Position numbers and translations under genes: made by a program. A DNA stretch of 64,000 bases from Nocardioides sp. Soil774 (lineage in GTDB: Bacteria; Actinomycetota; Actinomycetes; Propionibacteriales; Nocardioidaceae): assembly GCF_001428125.1 (NCBI RefSeq), contig NZ_LMSM01000008.1, positions 231,185 to 295,184 on the forward strand, written 5' to 3'. The notes beneath the pieces are model-generated. The model worked only from the letters and a program-made list of their open reading frames with translations. It did not search any database and was not told the DNA's origin. Shown in pieces: positions 16,213 through 24,342 of this stretch (position 1 is its first letter; each line of letters starts with the position of its first letter).

Positions 16213-17403
16213 TCAGGACGCCTCGGGCGGCAGGTTCTTCTTCATCAGTCGGCGCACCCGCTTCTGCTTGCGGTCGGGGATCATCGAGCGCATCTCCTCG
16301 AGCTTGCCGAAGCACAGCAGCCGGTCCTCGCCCTCGAGCACCGTCTTGTTGCGCGGGTTGGGGATGACCTGGGTGCCGCGGTGCAGCGTCAGCACGGTGA
16401 TGTCGCGGTCGTCGAGGCCGGACTCGCCGAGCTTCTTGCCGACCATGTCGGAGCCGCCGTGCACGACGATCTCGGCCACGCCGTAGCCGGTCGAGACGGT
16501 GAGGCGCTGGCGCACGTCGATGTCGGGGAAGGCGACCTGGTTGTCGATGTAGTCGATGATCGCGCCGGCGACGTCGAGCTTGGTCGCGGCCTCGATGCCC
16601 TCCAGGCCCGGCGAGGAGTTGACCTCCATCACCTGCGGCCCGCGCCGGCCCTCGAGCATGTCGACGCCGGCGACGCGCAGGCCCATGATCTGCGCCGACC
16701 GCACCGCCACGCGCTCGAACTCCTCGTCGAGCTCGACCGGCTCGACGCTGCCGCCGCGGTGCACGTTGGAGCGGAACTCGTCGCCCTGCGCGACCCGCCG
16801 CATCGCCGCGACCACGCGGTCGCCGACCACGAGCGCGCGGATGTCGCGGCCCTTGCTCTCCTTGACGAAGCTCTGGATCAGCACGTTCTGCCGGGTGCTC
16901 TGCAGCGTCTCGATGATCGCCTCGGCGACCTTGATCGTCGGCGCCAGGATCACGCCGATGCCCTGGGTGCCCTCGAGCAGCTTGATCACCACGGGCGCAC
17001 CGCCGACGCGCTCGATCGCGGGGATCACGTCGGCGCGGTCCTGCACGAAGGTCGTGGCCGGCATCGGGATCTTGTGGCGCGACAGGATCTGCGTCGCGCG
17101 CAGCTTGTCGCGGCTGTTGGCGATGCCGTAGGAGGTGTTGGGGGTGTAGACGTCCATCTGCTCGAACTGGCGCACGACGGCGGTGCCGAAGTAGGTGATC
17201 GAGTTGCCGATGCGCGGCAGCACGGCGTCGTACGTCGACAGCTGCTTGCCGCGGAACAGCAGGTCGGGCTCCTCGCCGGTCAGGTCGATGCCGAAGCGCA
17301 GCGTGTTGAGCACCTTGACGTCGTGACCGCGCTCGACGGCGGCGGTGCGCAGGCGCTGGGTGCTGTAGGAGCGCGGGGCCCGAGAGAGGATGGCGAGCTT
17401 CAT
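16213..17403 (-). CDS. RimK-like ATP-grasp ligase with TrkA-C-like tail
   Basis: A 396-residue RimK-family ATP-grasp amino-acid ligase. Residues 1-290 carry the family hallmarks: MKLAILSRAPRSYSTQRL start, SRDKLRATQILS, VVIKLLEGTQGIGV (ATP-binding loop), QSFVKESKGRDIRALVVG, and the metal-binding VMEVNSSPGLEGIE. Residues about 310-385 look like a TrkA-C/RCK-C domain (EIVVHGGSDMVGKKLGESG, then VIPNPRNKTVLEGEDRLLC), which normally binds a small ligand; this is an unusual addition to RimK. RimK proteins add glutamate to protein or peptide C-termini. It is divergent from a RimB-like protease, so a modification/processing cycle is likely. Confidence 0.88.
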   Translation of the reverse strand: MKLAILSRAPRSYSTQRLRTAAVERGHDVKVLNTLRFGIDLTGEEPDLLFRGKQLSTYDAVLPRIGNSITYFGTAVVRQFEQMDVYTPNTSYGIANSRDKLRATQILSRHKIPMPATTFVQDRADVIPAIERVGGAPVVIKLLEGTQGIGVILAPTIKVAEAIIETLQSTRQNVLIQSFVKESKGRDIRALVVGDRVVAAMRRVAQGDEFRSNVHRGGSVEPVELDEEFERVAVRSAQIMGLRVAGVDMLEGRRGPQVMEVNSSPGLEGIEAATKLDVAGAIIDYIDNQVAFPDIDVRQRLTVSTGYGVAEIVVHGGSDMVGKKLGESGLDDRDITVLTLHRGTQVIPNPRNKTVLEGEDRLLCFGKLEEMRSMIPDRKQKRVRRLMKKNLPPEAS

Positions 17404-17455
17404 GGGGCCACATACAAGCACGCCGGCCCCACGGGCCACCTGACAAGATGGCGCC

Positions 17456-17947
17456 GTGTCCCAGTCCGTGAGCCAGTCCGACCCCTCCGCGCGGACCGTC
17501 GTCGGCTGGCGCGAGTGGGTCGCCCTGCCCCAGGCCGACCTCGACTGGGTCAAGGCCAAGATCGACACCGGCGCGCGGTCGTCGTCGATCCACGCCTTCG
17601 ACCTCGAGGTCGTCGACGTCGACGGCGATGAGCGCGTGCGCTTCTCCATCCACCCGTGGCAGCGCTCCGACGAGGACCACGTCGAGCTGACGCTGCCGGT
17701 GCTCGACCGGCGCGAGGTGCGCAGCAGCAACGGTGCGACCGAGCAGAGGTACGCCGTCGCGATGGACGTCACCCTCGCCGGTCGCACCATCACCACGGTC
17801 ATGACCCTGAGCAACCGCGACGAGATGGGCTTCCGGATGCTGATCGGGCGCGAGGCCCTCGAGCGCGGCTTCCTCGTCGACTCCGCCCTGTCCTACGCCG
17901 GCGGCCGGCCGAAGCGGGCTGTGCGGCGCAGGAACTGGGGCAGGTAG
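17456..17947 (+). CDS. RimB-like retropepsin-fold protease
   Basis: A 163-residue protein of the ATP-dependent zinc protease/RimB family (retropepsin-like fold). The active-site-like motif KIDTGARSSSIHA (Asp-Thr-Gly-Ala) is at residues about 35-47, and LIGREAL near residue 130 is the second conserved element. RimB removes glutamate chains added by RimK in other bacteria. Its gene diverges from the RimK-like gene across 52 bp. GTG 17456 is preceded by CAAGAT with a 6-nt gap (leaderless). The Arg-rich tail (RPKRAVRRRNWGR) is basic. Confidence 0.85.
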   Translation: MSQSVSQSDPSARTVVGWREWVALPQADLDWVKAKIDTGARSSSIHAFDLEVVDVDGDERVRFSIHPWQRSDEDHVELTLPVLDRREVRSSNGATEQRYAVAMDVTLAGRTITTVMTLSNRDEMGFRMLIGREALERGFLVDSALSYAGGRPKRAVRRRNWGR

Positions 17948-18016
17948 CGCCCCAGCGCCGGCTCCGCAGCCCTGGTCGCCCTTGCCCGGCGTGGACCGGA
18001 GGAGTATGCCGGGAGC

Positions 18017-19255
18017 ATGGATCCGCGAGAGCACGTGCTGGCCGGACTCGGTGACGTCACGTCGTGGCAGGAGGAGCTCTACGTCCGCCTGCACCAGGAA
18101 CCCGAGCTGTCCATGCAGGAGACCCGGACGGCAGCCGAGGTCACGCGGCGCCTCGCGTCGTTCGGCTACGAGGTGCTCCAGGTCGGCGGTGGTGTGGTCG
18201 GCGTGCTGCGCAACGGGCCGGGTCCTGTCGTGCTCTTCCGCGCCGACATGGACGCGTTGCCGGTGCGCGAGGCGACCGGACTGCCCTATGCGTCGACGAG
18301 GACCGTCGTCGACCACGACGGCGCCACCGTCCCCGTCATGCATGCCTGTGGGCACGACGTCCACGTCGTCGCGGCGCTGGGGGCGGCGTGCCTCCTGGCC
18401 GAGCGCCGTGACACCTGGTCCGGGACACACGTCGCCCTGTTCCAGCCCGGGGAGGAGACCGCGGCGGGCGCACACTCGATGGTCGAGGACGGCCTGGTGG
18501 ACAAGGTCCCGAGGCCCGACGTGGCGTTCGGGCAGCACGTCCTCACCGAGCCGGCCGCCGGAGAGGTCGCCATCGCAGCGGGTCCCGTGCTGTCCACGGG
18601 TGCCTGCGTCCGGGTGAAGGTGTTCGGCCGCGGCAGCCACGGGTCGATGCCGCACCTGGGCGTCGACCCGGTCGTGCTGGGCGCATCCATCGTCACGAGG
18701 TTGCAGACCGTCGTGGCACGGGAGGTGGCGCCCGGCGACTTCGCGGTGCTCACCGTCGGCAGCCTGCAGGCGGGCACCAAGGCCAACATCATCCCCGACG
18801 ACGCCACCCTGCTCCTCAACCTCCGCGCCTACGACCTCACCGTGCGTGACCGGCTGCGCGCCGCGATCGAGCGCATCGTGCACGCCGAGTGTGACGCGTC
18901 CGGCTGCCCCCGGCCTCCGGAGATCGAGCTCTACGAGACCTATCCCCTCACCGACAACGACACCGAGGTCACCGCGAGGGTCACCGCGGCGTTCGTCGAC
19001 CACTTCGGCGAGCACCGGGTCAGGCACCTCGACCCCGTCACCGCGTCGGAGGACTTCAGCGTGATCCCCGACGCGTTCGGCGTCCCCTACGCCTACTGGG
19101 GGTTCGGTGGGTTCACCGCCGACCAGGAGCCGGTCCCCAACCACAACCCCGGCTTCGCACCGGCCATGCAACCCACGCTCGCCACCGGCACGGAGGCGGC
19201 CGTCACCGCGGTGCTGGCCTGGCTGGGACGTCCGGCCGTGAGCGCCGACCGCTGA
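18017..19255 (+). CDS. M20-family amidohydrolase/aminoacylase
   Basis: A 412-residue M20D-type metallohydrolase (amidohydrolase, hippurate-hydrolase-like). Zinc-site motifs: LFRADMDALPV, HACGHDVHVVAALG, FQPGEETAAGAHSMVEDG, and the C-terminal ASEDFSVI. These enzymes hydrolyse N-acyl or amide-linked amino acids. It lies between the RimB-like protease and the AstE-like deacylase on the same strand, and all of these could trim acylated or glutamylated products. A GGAGGAG site precedes the ATG. Confidence 0.9.
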   Translation: MDPREHVLAGLGDVTSWQEELYVRLHQEPELSMQETRTAAEVTRRLASFGYEVLQVGGGVVGVLRNGPGPVVLFRADMDALPVREATGLPYASTRTVVDHDGATVPVMHACGHDVHVVAALGAACLLAERRDTWSGTHVALFQPGEETAAGAHSMVEDGLVDKVPRPDVAFGQHVLTEPAAGEVAIAAGPVLSTGACVRVKVFGRGSHGSMPHLGVDPVVLGASIVTRLQTVVAREVAPGDFAVLTVGSLQAGTKANIIPDDATLLLNLRAYDLTVRDRLRAAIERIVHAECDASGCPRPPEIELYETYPLTDNDTEVTARVTAAFVDHFGEHRVRHLDPVTASEDFSVIPDAFGVPYAYWGFGGFTADQEPVPNHNPGFAPAMQPTLATGTEAAVTAVLAWLGRPAVSADR

Positions 19256-19277
19256 CGCCGGGCACTACCCTGAGCCC

Positions 19278-19313
19278 GTGACCGTCGCCGCCCGCTCCCG
19301 CCAGGTGAGCTAG
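19278..19313 (+). CDS. possible leaderless mini-ORF coupled to the deacylase
   Basis: An 11-codon frame (VTVAARSRQVS) starts at GTG 19278, 6 nt after the hexamer TACCCT (19266-19271), which fits the leaderless-promoter pattern of this genome. Its TAG stop (19311-19313) shares its G with the GTG start of the deacylase gene. Translating it would bring ribosomes to that start. The peptide itself is not recognised. Confidence 0.4.
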   Translation: MTVAARSRQVS

Positions 19314-20260
19314 TGGCGCGCGAGTCCTTCGGCATCGGCGGCGTGCGGATCCGCGCCGGCTCGGTGCGGGCCCTCGAGCTGCCGATCACCCGGCTGGTCA
19401 CCGGCGCCGACGTCACCCTGCCGGTCCGTGTGGTCCACGGCCGCGAGGACGGGCCGTGCGTGTGGATCGACGCCGCCATCCACGGCGACGAGGTCGTGGG
19501 GGTCGAGGTGGTGCGCCAGGTGATGGCGGGCCTGGACCCCAAGACCTTCCGCGGCACGCTGGTCGCGGTGCCGGTCGTCAACGTGCTCGGCTTCATGACC
19601 GGCGACCGCTACCTGCCCGACCGGCGCGACCTCAACCGCTCCTTCCCGGGCTCCGCGCGCGGCTCACTCGCCAGCCGGATCGCGCACCTCTTCATGCGCG
19701 AGATCGTCGCCGGCTGCGAGGTCGGCATCGACCTGCACACCGGCTCCGACCGCCGCAGCAACCTGCCCCAGATCCGTGCCGACCTCGACGACGAGCGCAC
19801 CCGCGAGCTCGCCGCGGCCTTCGGCGCACCGGTGATGCTCCACGCCAAGATCCGCGACGGCTCCCTGCGCCACGCCGCCCGCGAGCAGGGCGCGAAGGTG
19901 CTGCTCTACGAGGCCGGCGAGCCCCTGCGGTTCGACTCCTACGCCGTCGACGCCGGCGTCATCGGCGTACGCCGTGTGCTGGCCGCGCTCGGCATGACCG
20001 AGCCGGTCGACGAGTCGGCCGCCGAGCCGAGCCTCGAGTGCCGCAGCAGCGGCTGGGTGCGCGCGCGGCGCACCGGCATCCTGCACCTCGACGTCGCGCT
20101 GGGCCAGAAGGTCAGTGACGGCGAGCGCCTCGGCACCCTCTTCGACTCCTTCGGCAAGACGCTGCGCGCGGTCTACGCCAACCGCGACGGCATCGTGATC
20201 GGTCGCACCGAGGCCCCGCTGGTCAACTCCGGCGACGCGGTCGTGCACATCGCCAACTAG
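19313..20260 (+). CDS. succinylglutamate desuccinylase/aspartoacylase-family protein
   Basis: A 315-residue AstE/AspA-family zinc carboxypeptidase-like enzyme. Zinc ligands: HGDEVVG (His, Glu, near residue 60) and GIDLHTGSDRR (His, near 143). The C-terminus (about residues 240-315) is the barrel-sandwich domain usual in this subfamily, ending GDAVVHIAN. It probably removes an acyl or amino-acid group; the substrate is not evident. GTG 19313 is preceded by AGGTGA and by a mini-ORF whose stop overlaps it. It completes a RimK/RimB/deacylase neighbourhood. Confidence 0.88.
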   Translation: MARESFGIGGVRIRAGSVRALELPITRLVTGADVTLPVRVVHGREDGPCVWIDAAIHGDEVVGVEVVRQVMAGLDPKTFRGTLVAVPVVNVLGFMTGDRYLPDRRDLNRSFPGSARGSLASRIAHLFMREIVAGCEVGIDLHTGSDRRSNLPQIRADLDDERTRELAAAFGAPVMLHAKIRDGSLRHAAREQGAKVLLYEAGEPLRFDSYAVDAGVIGVRRVLAALGMTEPVDESAAEPSLECRSSGWVRARRTGILHLDVALGQKVSDGERLGTLFDSFGKTLRAVYANRDGIVIGRTEAPLVNSGDAVVHIAN

Positions 20261-20270
20261 CGTGCGGAGC

Positions 20271-21467
20271 ATGACCTTCGACGTGGCCGACTTCCGCAGC
20301 GGCTTCCCCTCCCTCGCCTCCGGCATCGCCCACTTCGACAACCCCGGCGGCACGCAGACCCCGGCCGTCGTGGGAGAGGCGATCATGCGCACGATCACCG
20401 GTCCGCTGTCGCAGCGCGGCAGCGCCACGGTCAGCCTGCGCAACGCCGAGGAGACCGTGAGCGGCTTCCGCTCGGCCATCGCCGACCTGGTCGGCGGGGT
20501 GCCCGAGGGCGTGGTCCACGGCCGCAGCGCCACCGCGCTGACGTACGACTTCTCCCGCACGCTGGCGCGCACCTGGTCGCCCGGCGACGAGGTCGTGGTG
20601 TGCGAGCTCGACCACGACTCCAACGTGCGGCCGTGGGTCCAGGCGGCCGAGCGTGCCGGCGCCACGGTGAGGTGGCTGCGGCTCGACCCGACCACCGGCG
20701 AGCTCGACCTCGCCTCGCTCGACGCGATCACCTCGAGGACGCGGCTGGTCGCCCTCACCGCGGCGTCCAACCTGCTCGGCACCCGCCCGCCGGTCGCGAC
20801 CGTCGCCGCGCGGGCCCACGAGGTGGGCGCGCTGGTGCACGTCGACGCGGTGCACCACGCCGCGCACGCCGCGCCCGACCTCGACGCGATGGGCGCCGAC
20901 TTCCTGGTCTGCTCGCCCTACAAGTTCTTCGGGCCGCACTGCGGCGCGCTCGTCGCCGATCCCGCCCTGCTCGAGACGCTGCGCCCCGACAAGCTGTTGC
21001 CGTCGAGCGACGCCGTGCCCGAGCGCTTCGAGCTCGGCACCCTGCCCTACGAGCTGCTGGCCGGCGCCGCGGCGGCGGTCGACGTGATCGCCTCGGTCGA
21101 CACCGGCGCGACGCGACGCGAGCGGCTGGTCTCGGCGGCCGCGGCCATCGCGGCGCACGAGCTGCGGCTGCGCGGGCGCATCGAGGAGGGCCTCCTGGGC
21201 CTCGGCGACCGGCTCGACCTGCACTCCCGCGCCGCGGACCGCACCTCGACGCTGTTCCTGACGCTCCGAGACCGCTCGCCCGCCGACGCCTTCGCCTTCC
21301 TGGCGGAGCGCGACGTGCTGGTCCCGGCCGGCACGTTCTACGCCCACGAGACCTTCCGCGCGCTGGGCCTCCCGGTCGACTCCGGCCTGCGGATCGGGCT
21401 CGCGGCCTACACCGACGACGCGGAGGTGGACCGGCTGCTCGAGGGACTCAGCGACTTCCTCGGCTGA
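20271..21467 (+). CDS. class V aminotransferase, cysteine-desulfurase-like
   Basis: A 398-residue PLP-dependent class V aminotransferase of the cysteine-desulfurase-like (VC1184-type) family. FDNPGGTQTP near the N-terminus, HVDAVHHAAH (PLP-binding Asp/His region) and CSPYKFFGPH (Schiff-base Lys) are present. The IscS-type catalytic Cys loop is not obvious, so sulfur transfer is uncertain. ATG 20271 starts the family-like sequence, but the GGAG ahead of it is only 1 nt away; GTG 20262 is an alternative. It lies 10 bp after the deacylase and overlaps the convergent acetyltransferase by 20 bp. Confidence 0.85.
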   Translation: MTFDVADFRSGFPSLASGIAHFDNPGGTQTPAVVGEAIMRTITGPLSQRGSATVSLRNAEETVSGFRSAIADLVGGVPEGVVHGRSATALTYDFSRTLARTWSPGDEVVVCELDHDSNVRPWVQAAERAGATVRWLRLDPTTGELDLASLDAITSRTRLVALTAASNLLGTRPPVATVAARAHEVGALVHVDAVHHAAHAAPDLDAMGADFLVCSPYKFFGPHCGALVADPALLETLRPDKLLPSSDAVPERFELGTLPYELLAGAAAAVDVIASVDTGATRRERLVSAAAAIAAHELRLRGRIEEGLLGLGDRLDLHSRAADRTSTLFLTLRDRSPADAFAFLAERDVLVPAGTFYAHETFRALGLPVDSGLRIGLAAYTDDAEVDRLLEGLSDFLG

Positions 21468-22302
21468 GTCGCCACGTGCGGGTGCGGGCGCCCGGGCGGA
21501 AGCCGATGCCCTGGTAGAGCCGCGCGGGTGCGGGGTAGTCGTCGTCGCCGCGCGGGCACACCAGGCCCTGCGTCGCGCCGAGCTCGCGGGCCGCGGTCAG
21601 CGCCGACACCGACGCGGCCGTGGCCAGCCCGAGGCGGCGGTGCTCCTCGACGCAGCCGACCGGCTCGACCAGCGCCACCCCGGTCTCCTCGTCCAGCCAC
21701 ACGCAGCACGACGCCACCCACGCACCGTCGGGCGCGATGACGACGTGGTCGGTCCCGGGTCGGTAGGGCGGCGTGGCCATCAGCCGGCGGTACGCCGTGC
21801 CGGTCACCCGTGACGTCGCCGACCAGGCGGCGCGGTGCACCGCGGCCCGCTCCTCGTGCTCGCCCGGCGCCACCGCGCGGACGGCGTACGCCTCGGGGAG
21901 GGAGACGGGCGGCAGGTCGGCCAGGTCGAGGAGGTGGTGGGTGAACCACGGCAGCTCGACCTCCCCGAAACCAGCGGCGCCGAGCACCTGGACCACCGCG
22001 GTCTCGGTCTCGAGGGTGCTGGCGTGCACCTCGTCGTCGGCCTCCTCGAGCGCCGCCGCGACGACCGCCTCGACGGACGCCGGGTCGGTGCCGCAGACCT
22101 CCAGCCAGTCGCGCGACTCCAGCCACGCCCACGCGTCGTCGGCGGCGAACACCGGTCCCAGGTCGAGGACGTCGGGCTCGCCGTAGGCCGCCGACCAGGC
22201 CAGCTGGCCGGGGTGGTGGCGCGCCTCGGGGGTCCAGAGCCGGGAGGACAGGGCCTGCATGCGCGGCAGCGCGTCCTCGACGTCGAGGCGCTCGGGGGTC
22301 AT
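21448..22302 (-). CDS. GNAT-family N-acetyltransferase
   Basis: A 284-residue protein with a C-terminal GNAT domain: VEPVGCVEEHRRLGLATAAS (the acetyl-CoA-binding RxxGxA/G motif in relaxed form) and YQGIGFRP near the C-terminus. The N-terminal half may be a second, degenerate GNAT fold, as in many two-domain actinobacterial acetyltransferases. ATG 22302 has CAGAGT with a 6-nt gap upstream (leaderless type). The substrate is unknown. Confidence 0.82.
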   Translation of the reverse strand: MTPERLDVEDALPRMQALSSRLWTPEARHHPGQLAWSAAYGEPDVLDLGPVFAADDAWAWLESRDWLEVCGTDPASVEAVVAAALEEADDEVHASTLETETAVVQVLGAAGFGEVELPWFTHHLLDLADLPPVSLPEAYAVRAVAPGEHEERAAVHRAAWSATSRVTGTAYRRLMATPPYRPGTDHVVIAPDGAWVASCCVWLDEETGVALVEPVGCVEEHRRLGLATAASVSALTAARELGATQGLVCPRGDDDYPAPARLYQGIGFRPGARTRTWRLSRGSR

Positions 22303-22345
22303 GGCCGCACTCTGGCAGCCCGGTCGTCCCCGGCGCGCGGGGTTT

Positions 22346-22537
22346 TCAGTCCTCGTGGGCGCGGGAGTCGACCTCGTCGGTGTCGACGGTGTCACCGACC
22401 TCCGCGTTGCCCTCGGGCTCCGCGTCGAGCGCGCGCCGGCGGTCCTCGTCGCTGACCCGCTCGCCGGCGCCCGGGAAGGCCGACTCCTCGGGGTGCGTGG
22501 CGTAGGGGTCGGGCCCGGTCTGGTCGTCGCTCGTCAT
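22346..22537 (-). CDS. small acidic hypothetical protein
   Basis: A 63-residue, highly acidic protein (MTSDDQTGPDPYATHPEE start) with no hydrophobic segments, likely disordered. ATG 22537 is preceded by TACGGT with a 6-nt gap, and third-position G/C bias supports it being real. It diverges from dinB across only 32 bp. No family is recognised. Confidence 0.6.
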   Translation of the reverse strand: MTSDDQTGPDPYATHPEESAFPGAGERVSDEDRRRALDAEPEGNAEVGDTVDTDEVDSRAHED

Positions 22538-22569
22538 GTCTCGACCGTACGACCCGCCACAATGACCGG
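22538..22569. promoter_or_regulatory. compact divergent leaderless promoters
   Basis: Between two divergent starts lie two candidate -10 hexamers: TACGGT on the minus strand (22549-22544) and CACAAT on the plus strand (22558-22563), only 8 bp apart and each 6 nt from its start codon. Both -35 regions would fall inside the opposite gene, so the two promoters probably compete. Confidence 0.5.
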
Positions 22570-23610
22570 GTGACCCACTGGGTGCTCCACGTCGACATGG
22601 ACCAGTTCCTGGTCGCCGTCGAGCTGCTGCGCCGCCCCGAGCTGGTCGGCCTGCCGGTGGTGGTCGGCGGCCGCGGCGACCCGACCGAGCGGGCGGTGGT
22701 GTCGACGGCGTCCTACGAGGCGCGCGCCCACGGCGTCCGCAGCGGGCTCGCGCTGCGGCTGGCGAAGCGGCGCTGCCCCGACGCGGTGTTCCTGCCGGTG
22801 GACCGCCCGGTCTACGAGGAGGCCTCGGCGCGGGTGATGGAGACCCTGCGCGCCACGCCGGGCGCGGTGGTGGAGGTGCTCGGCTGGGACGAGGCGTTCG
22901 TCGGCATCGAGACCGACGACCCGCTCGCGGCCGCACGCGCGATCCAGGCAGCGGTGCTGGAGGCGACCGGCCTGCACTGCTCGGTCGGCATCGGGGACAC
23001 GCTGGTGCGGGCGAAGATCGCCACCGACTTCGGCAAGCCGCAGGGCACCTTCCGGCTCACCCGCGACAACTGGATGGAGGTCATGGGCGAGCGACCGACC
23101 ACCGCGCTGTGGGGCATCGGCGCGAAGATCGCGGCCCGGCTGGAGGCGATCGGCATCCGCACCGTCGCCGACCTCGCCGCGGCTGACGAGGACTCGCTGG
23201 TCGCCGCCTTCGGACCCGCCAGCGGCGCGCACCTCGGGCGCCTCGGGCGCGGCGGTGGTCGCTCGCGTCCCGACGACACCCCGTGGGTGCCCCGAGCCCA
23301 CGGGCGCGAGACGACCTACCAGTCCGACCTGGTCGGCGCCGACGAGGTGCGCGCGGCCCTGGCCGAGCTCGCGGCGCGGGTCGTCGACGACGTACGCCTC
23401 GAGGAGCGGGCGGTGCAGCGGGTGCACCTCAAGGTGCGCTTCGCGCCGTTCTTCACGTTCACCAAGGTGCGCAAGCTGCCCGAGCCGACCTTCGACGCCG
23501 ACGTCGTCACGCAGACGGCGTACGACCTCTACCTCGCGCTGGGCGACGACCGGCCGGTCCGGTTGCTCGGGGTGCGCGGGGAGATGGTGGCGCCGGAGGG
23601 CGGCTACTAG
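22570..23610 (+). CDS. dinB: Y-family DNA polymerase, DinB2-like
   Basis: A 346-residue Y-family translesion polymerase. Catalytic carboxylates are in HVDMDQFL (Asp9) and the WDEAFVG motif (normally SIDEA). SYEARAHGVRSGLALRLAKRRCP is the family nucleotide-binding region, and a helix-hairpin-helix (LWGIGAKIAARLEAIGIRTV) follows. The steric-gate position is Leu14, as in mycobacterial DinB2, which accepts ribonucleotides; DinB1 types have an aromatic residue there. No QxxLF-like beta-clamp motif is visible at the C-terminus, also like DinB2. GTG 22570 looks leaderless. Confidence 0.92.
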   Translation: MTHWVLHVDMDQFLVAVELLRRPELVGLPVVVGGRGDPTERAVVSTASYEARAHGVRSGLALRLAKRRCPDAVFLPVDRPVYEEASARVMETLRATPGAVVEVLGWDEAFVGIETDDPLAAARAIQAAVLEATGLHCSVGIGDTLVRAKIATDFGKPQGTFRLTRDNWMEVMGERPTTALWGIGAKIAARLEAIGIRTVADLAAADEDSLVAAFGPASGAHLGRLGRGGGRSRPDDTPWVPRAHGRETTYQSDLVGADEVRAALAELAARVVDDVRLEERAVQRVHLKVRFAPFFTFTKVRKLPEPTFDADVVTQTAYDLYLALGDDRPVRLLGVRGEMVAPEGGY

Positions 23611-24317
23611 CCACCGAGCAGCGACAGGCCCGCGGCGAGCGCGAACCCGACCACCGTCGCGAGCCCGGCGAGGTCCTTCGCCTTCTCCTTGGCCTCCGGC
23701 ACCATCGAGTCGATCAGCATGGTCAGCAGCGCGCCCGCGGCGAAGCCGTCGATGAAGGCCTGGCCCTCGCTCGACACCACGTCCGACAGCGCGGCGCCGC
23801 CGACCGTCGCGGCCGCGCAGAAGGCAGCGACGACGGCCCACAGCCCGACGATCGACCTCGCCGACCTGCCGCCGGTGCGCATGTCGGAGGCCGACCCGAT
23901 CGCCTCGGGCAGGTTGGAGGCGAAGATCGCGACCATCAGGGCGACGCTGACCCCGCCGCCCGCGGCGATGCCGATCCCGAGGACGGCCTGCTCCGGGATG
24001 CCGTCGAGGAGGGCCCCGACGGCGAGCGGCGCGCCCGCCGACGACCCACCCTTGCGTCCGCCCCACCGCTCGACGAGCCGGTCGGCTGCGAAGTAGGTCA
24101 GCCCGCCGAGGGCGAGCCCGATCGCGACGGCGTACGCACTGCCGATGCGCAGGCCCTCCTCGGCCAGCTCGAAGGAGACGCTGGCGATCAGCGCGCCCGC
24201 GCCGAAGCCCAGCACCAGCCCGACGACCCGTGGCGACCAGGACCGCACGAGCGCGAGGACCGCGCCGACCACCAGGGAGCTGGCGGCCAGCGCTCCCCAC
24301 CCGAGGGACTCGATCAC
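23607..24317 (-). CDS. ZIP-family metal transporter
   Basis: A 236-residue membrane protein with about seven or eight hydrophobic helices. The conserved ZIP helix IV/V pattern appears as LAVGALLDGIPEQAVLG and VAIFASNLPEAIGSA, which carry the polar metal-site residues (His is replaced by Asp/Asn in places). A short polar loop (RWGGRKGGSS) separates the halves. It probably moves divalent metal ions across the cell membrane; the metal cannot be told. GTG 24317 is preceded by CATGAT at a 6-nt gap. Its stop overlaps that of dinB by 4 bp. Confidence 0.85.
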   Translation of the reverse strand: MIESLGWGALAASSLVVGAVLALVRSWSPRVVGLVLGFGAGALIASVSFELAEEGLRIGSAYAVAIGLALGGLTYFAADRLVERWGGRKGGSSAGAPLAVGALLDGIPEQAVLGIGIAAGGGVSVALMVAIFASNLPEAIGSASDMRTGGRSARSIVGLWAVVAAFCAAATVGGAALSDVVSSEGQAFIDGFAAGALLTMLIDSMVPEAKEKAKDLAGLATVVGFALAAGLSLLGG

Positions 24318-24342
24318 GCGGTGATCATGCCAGTCGCCGCAG

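Noticed and set aside
16118..19171. Very long open frame (over 1000 codons) on the minus strand across several genes
   Set aside because: Only its 3' part is the RimK gene frame region; the rest is antisense to clear genes. High GC removes stop codons, and the translation is Arg/Ala/Gly-rich without motifs.
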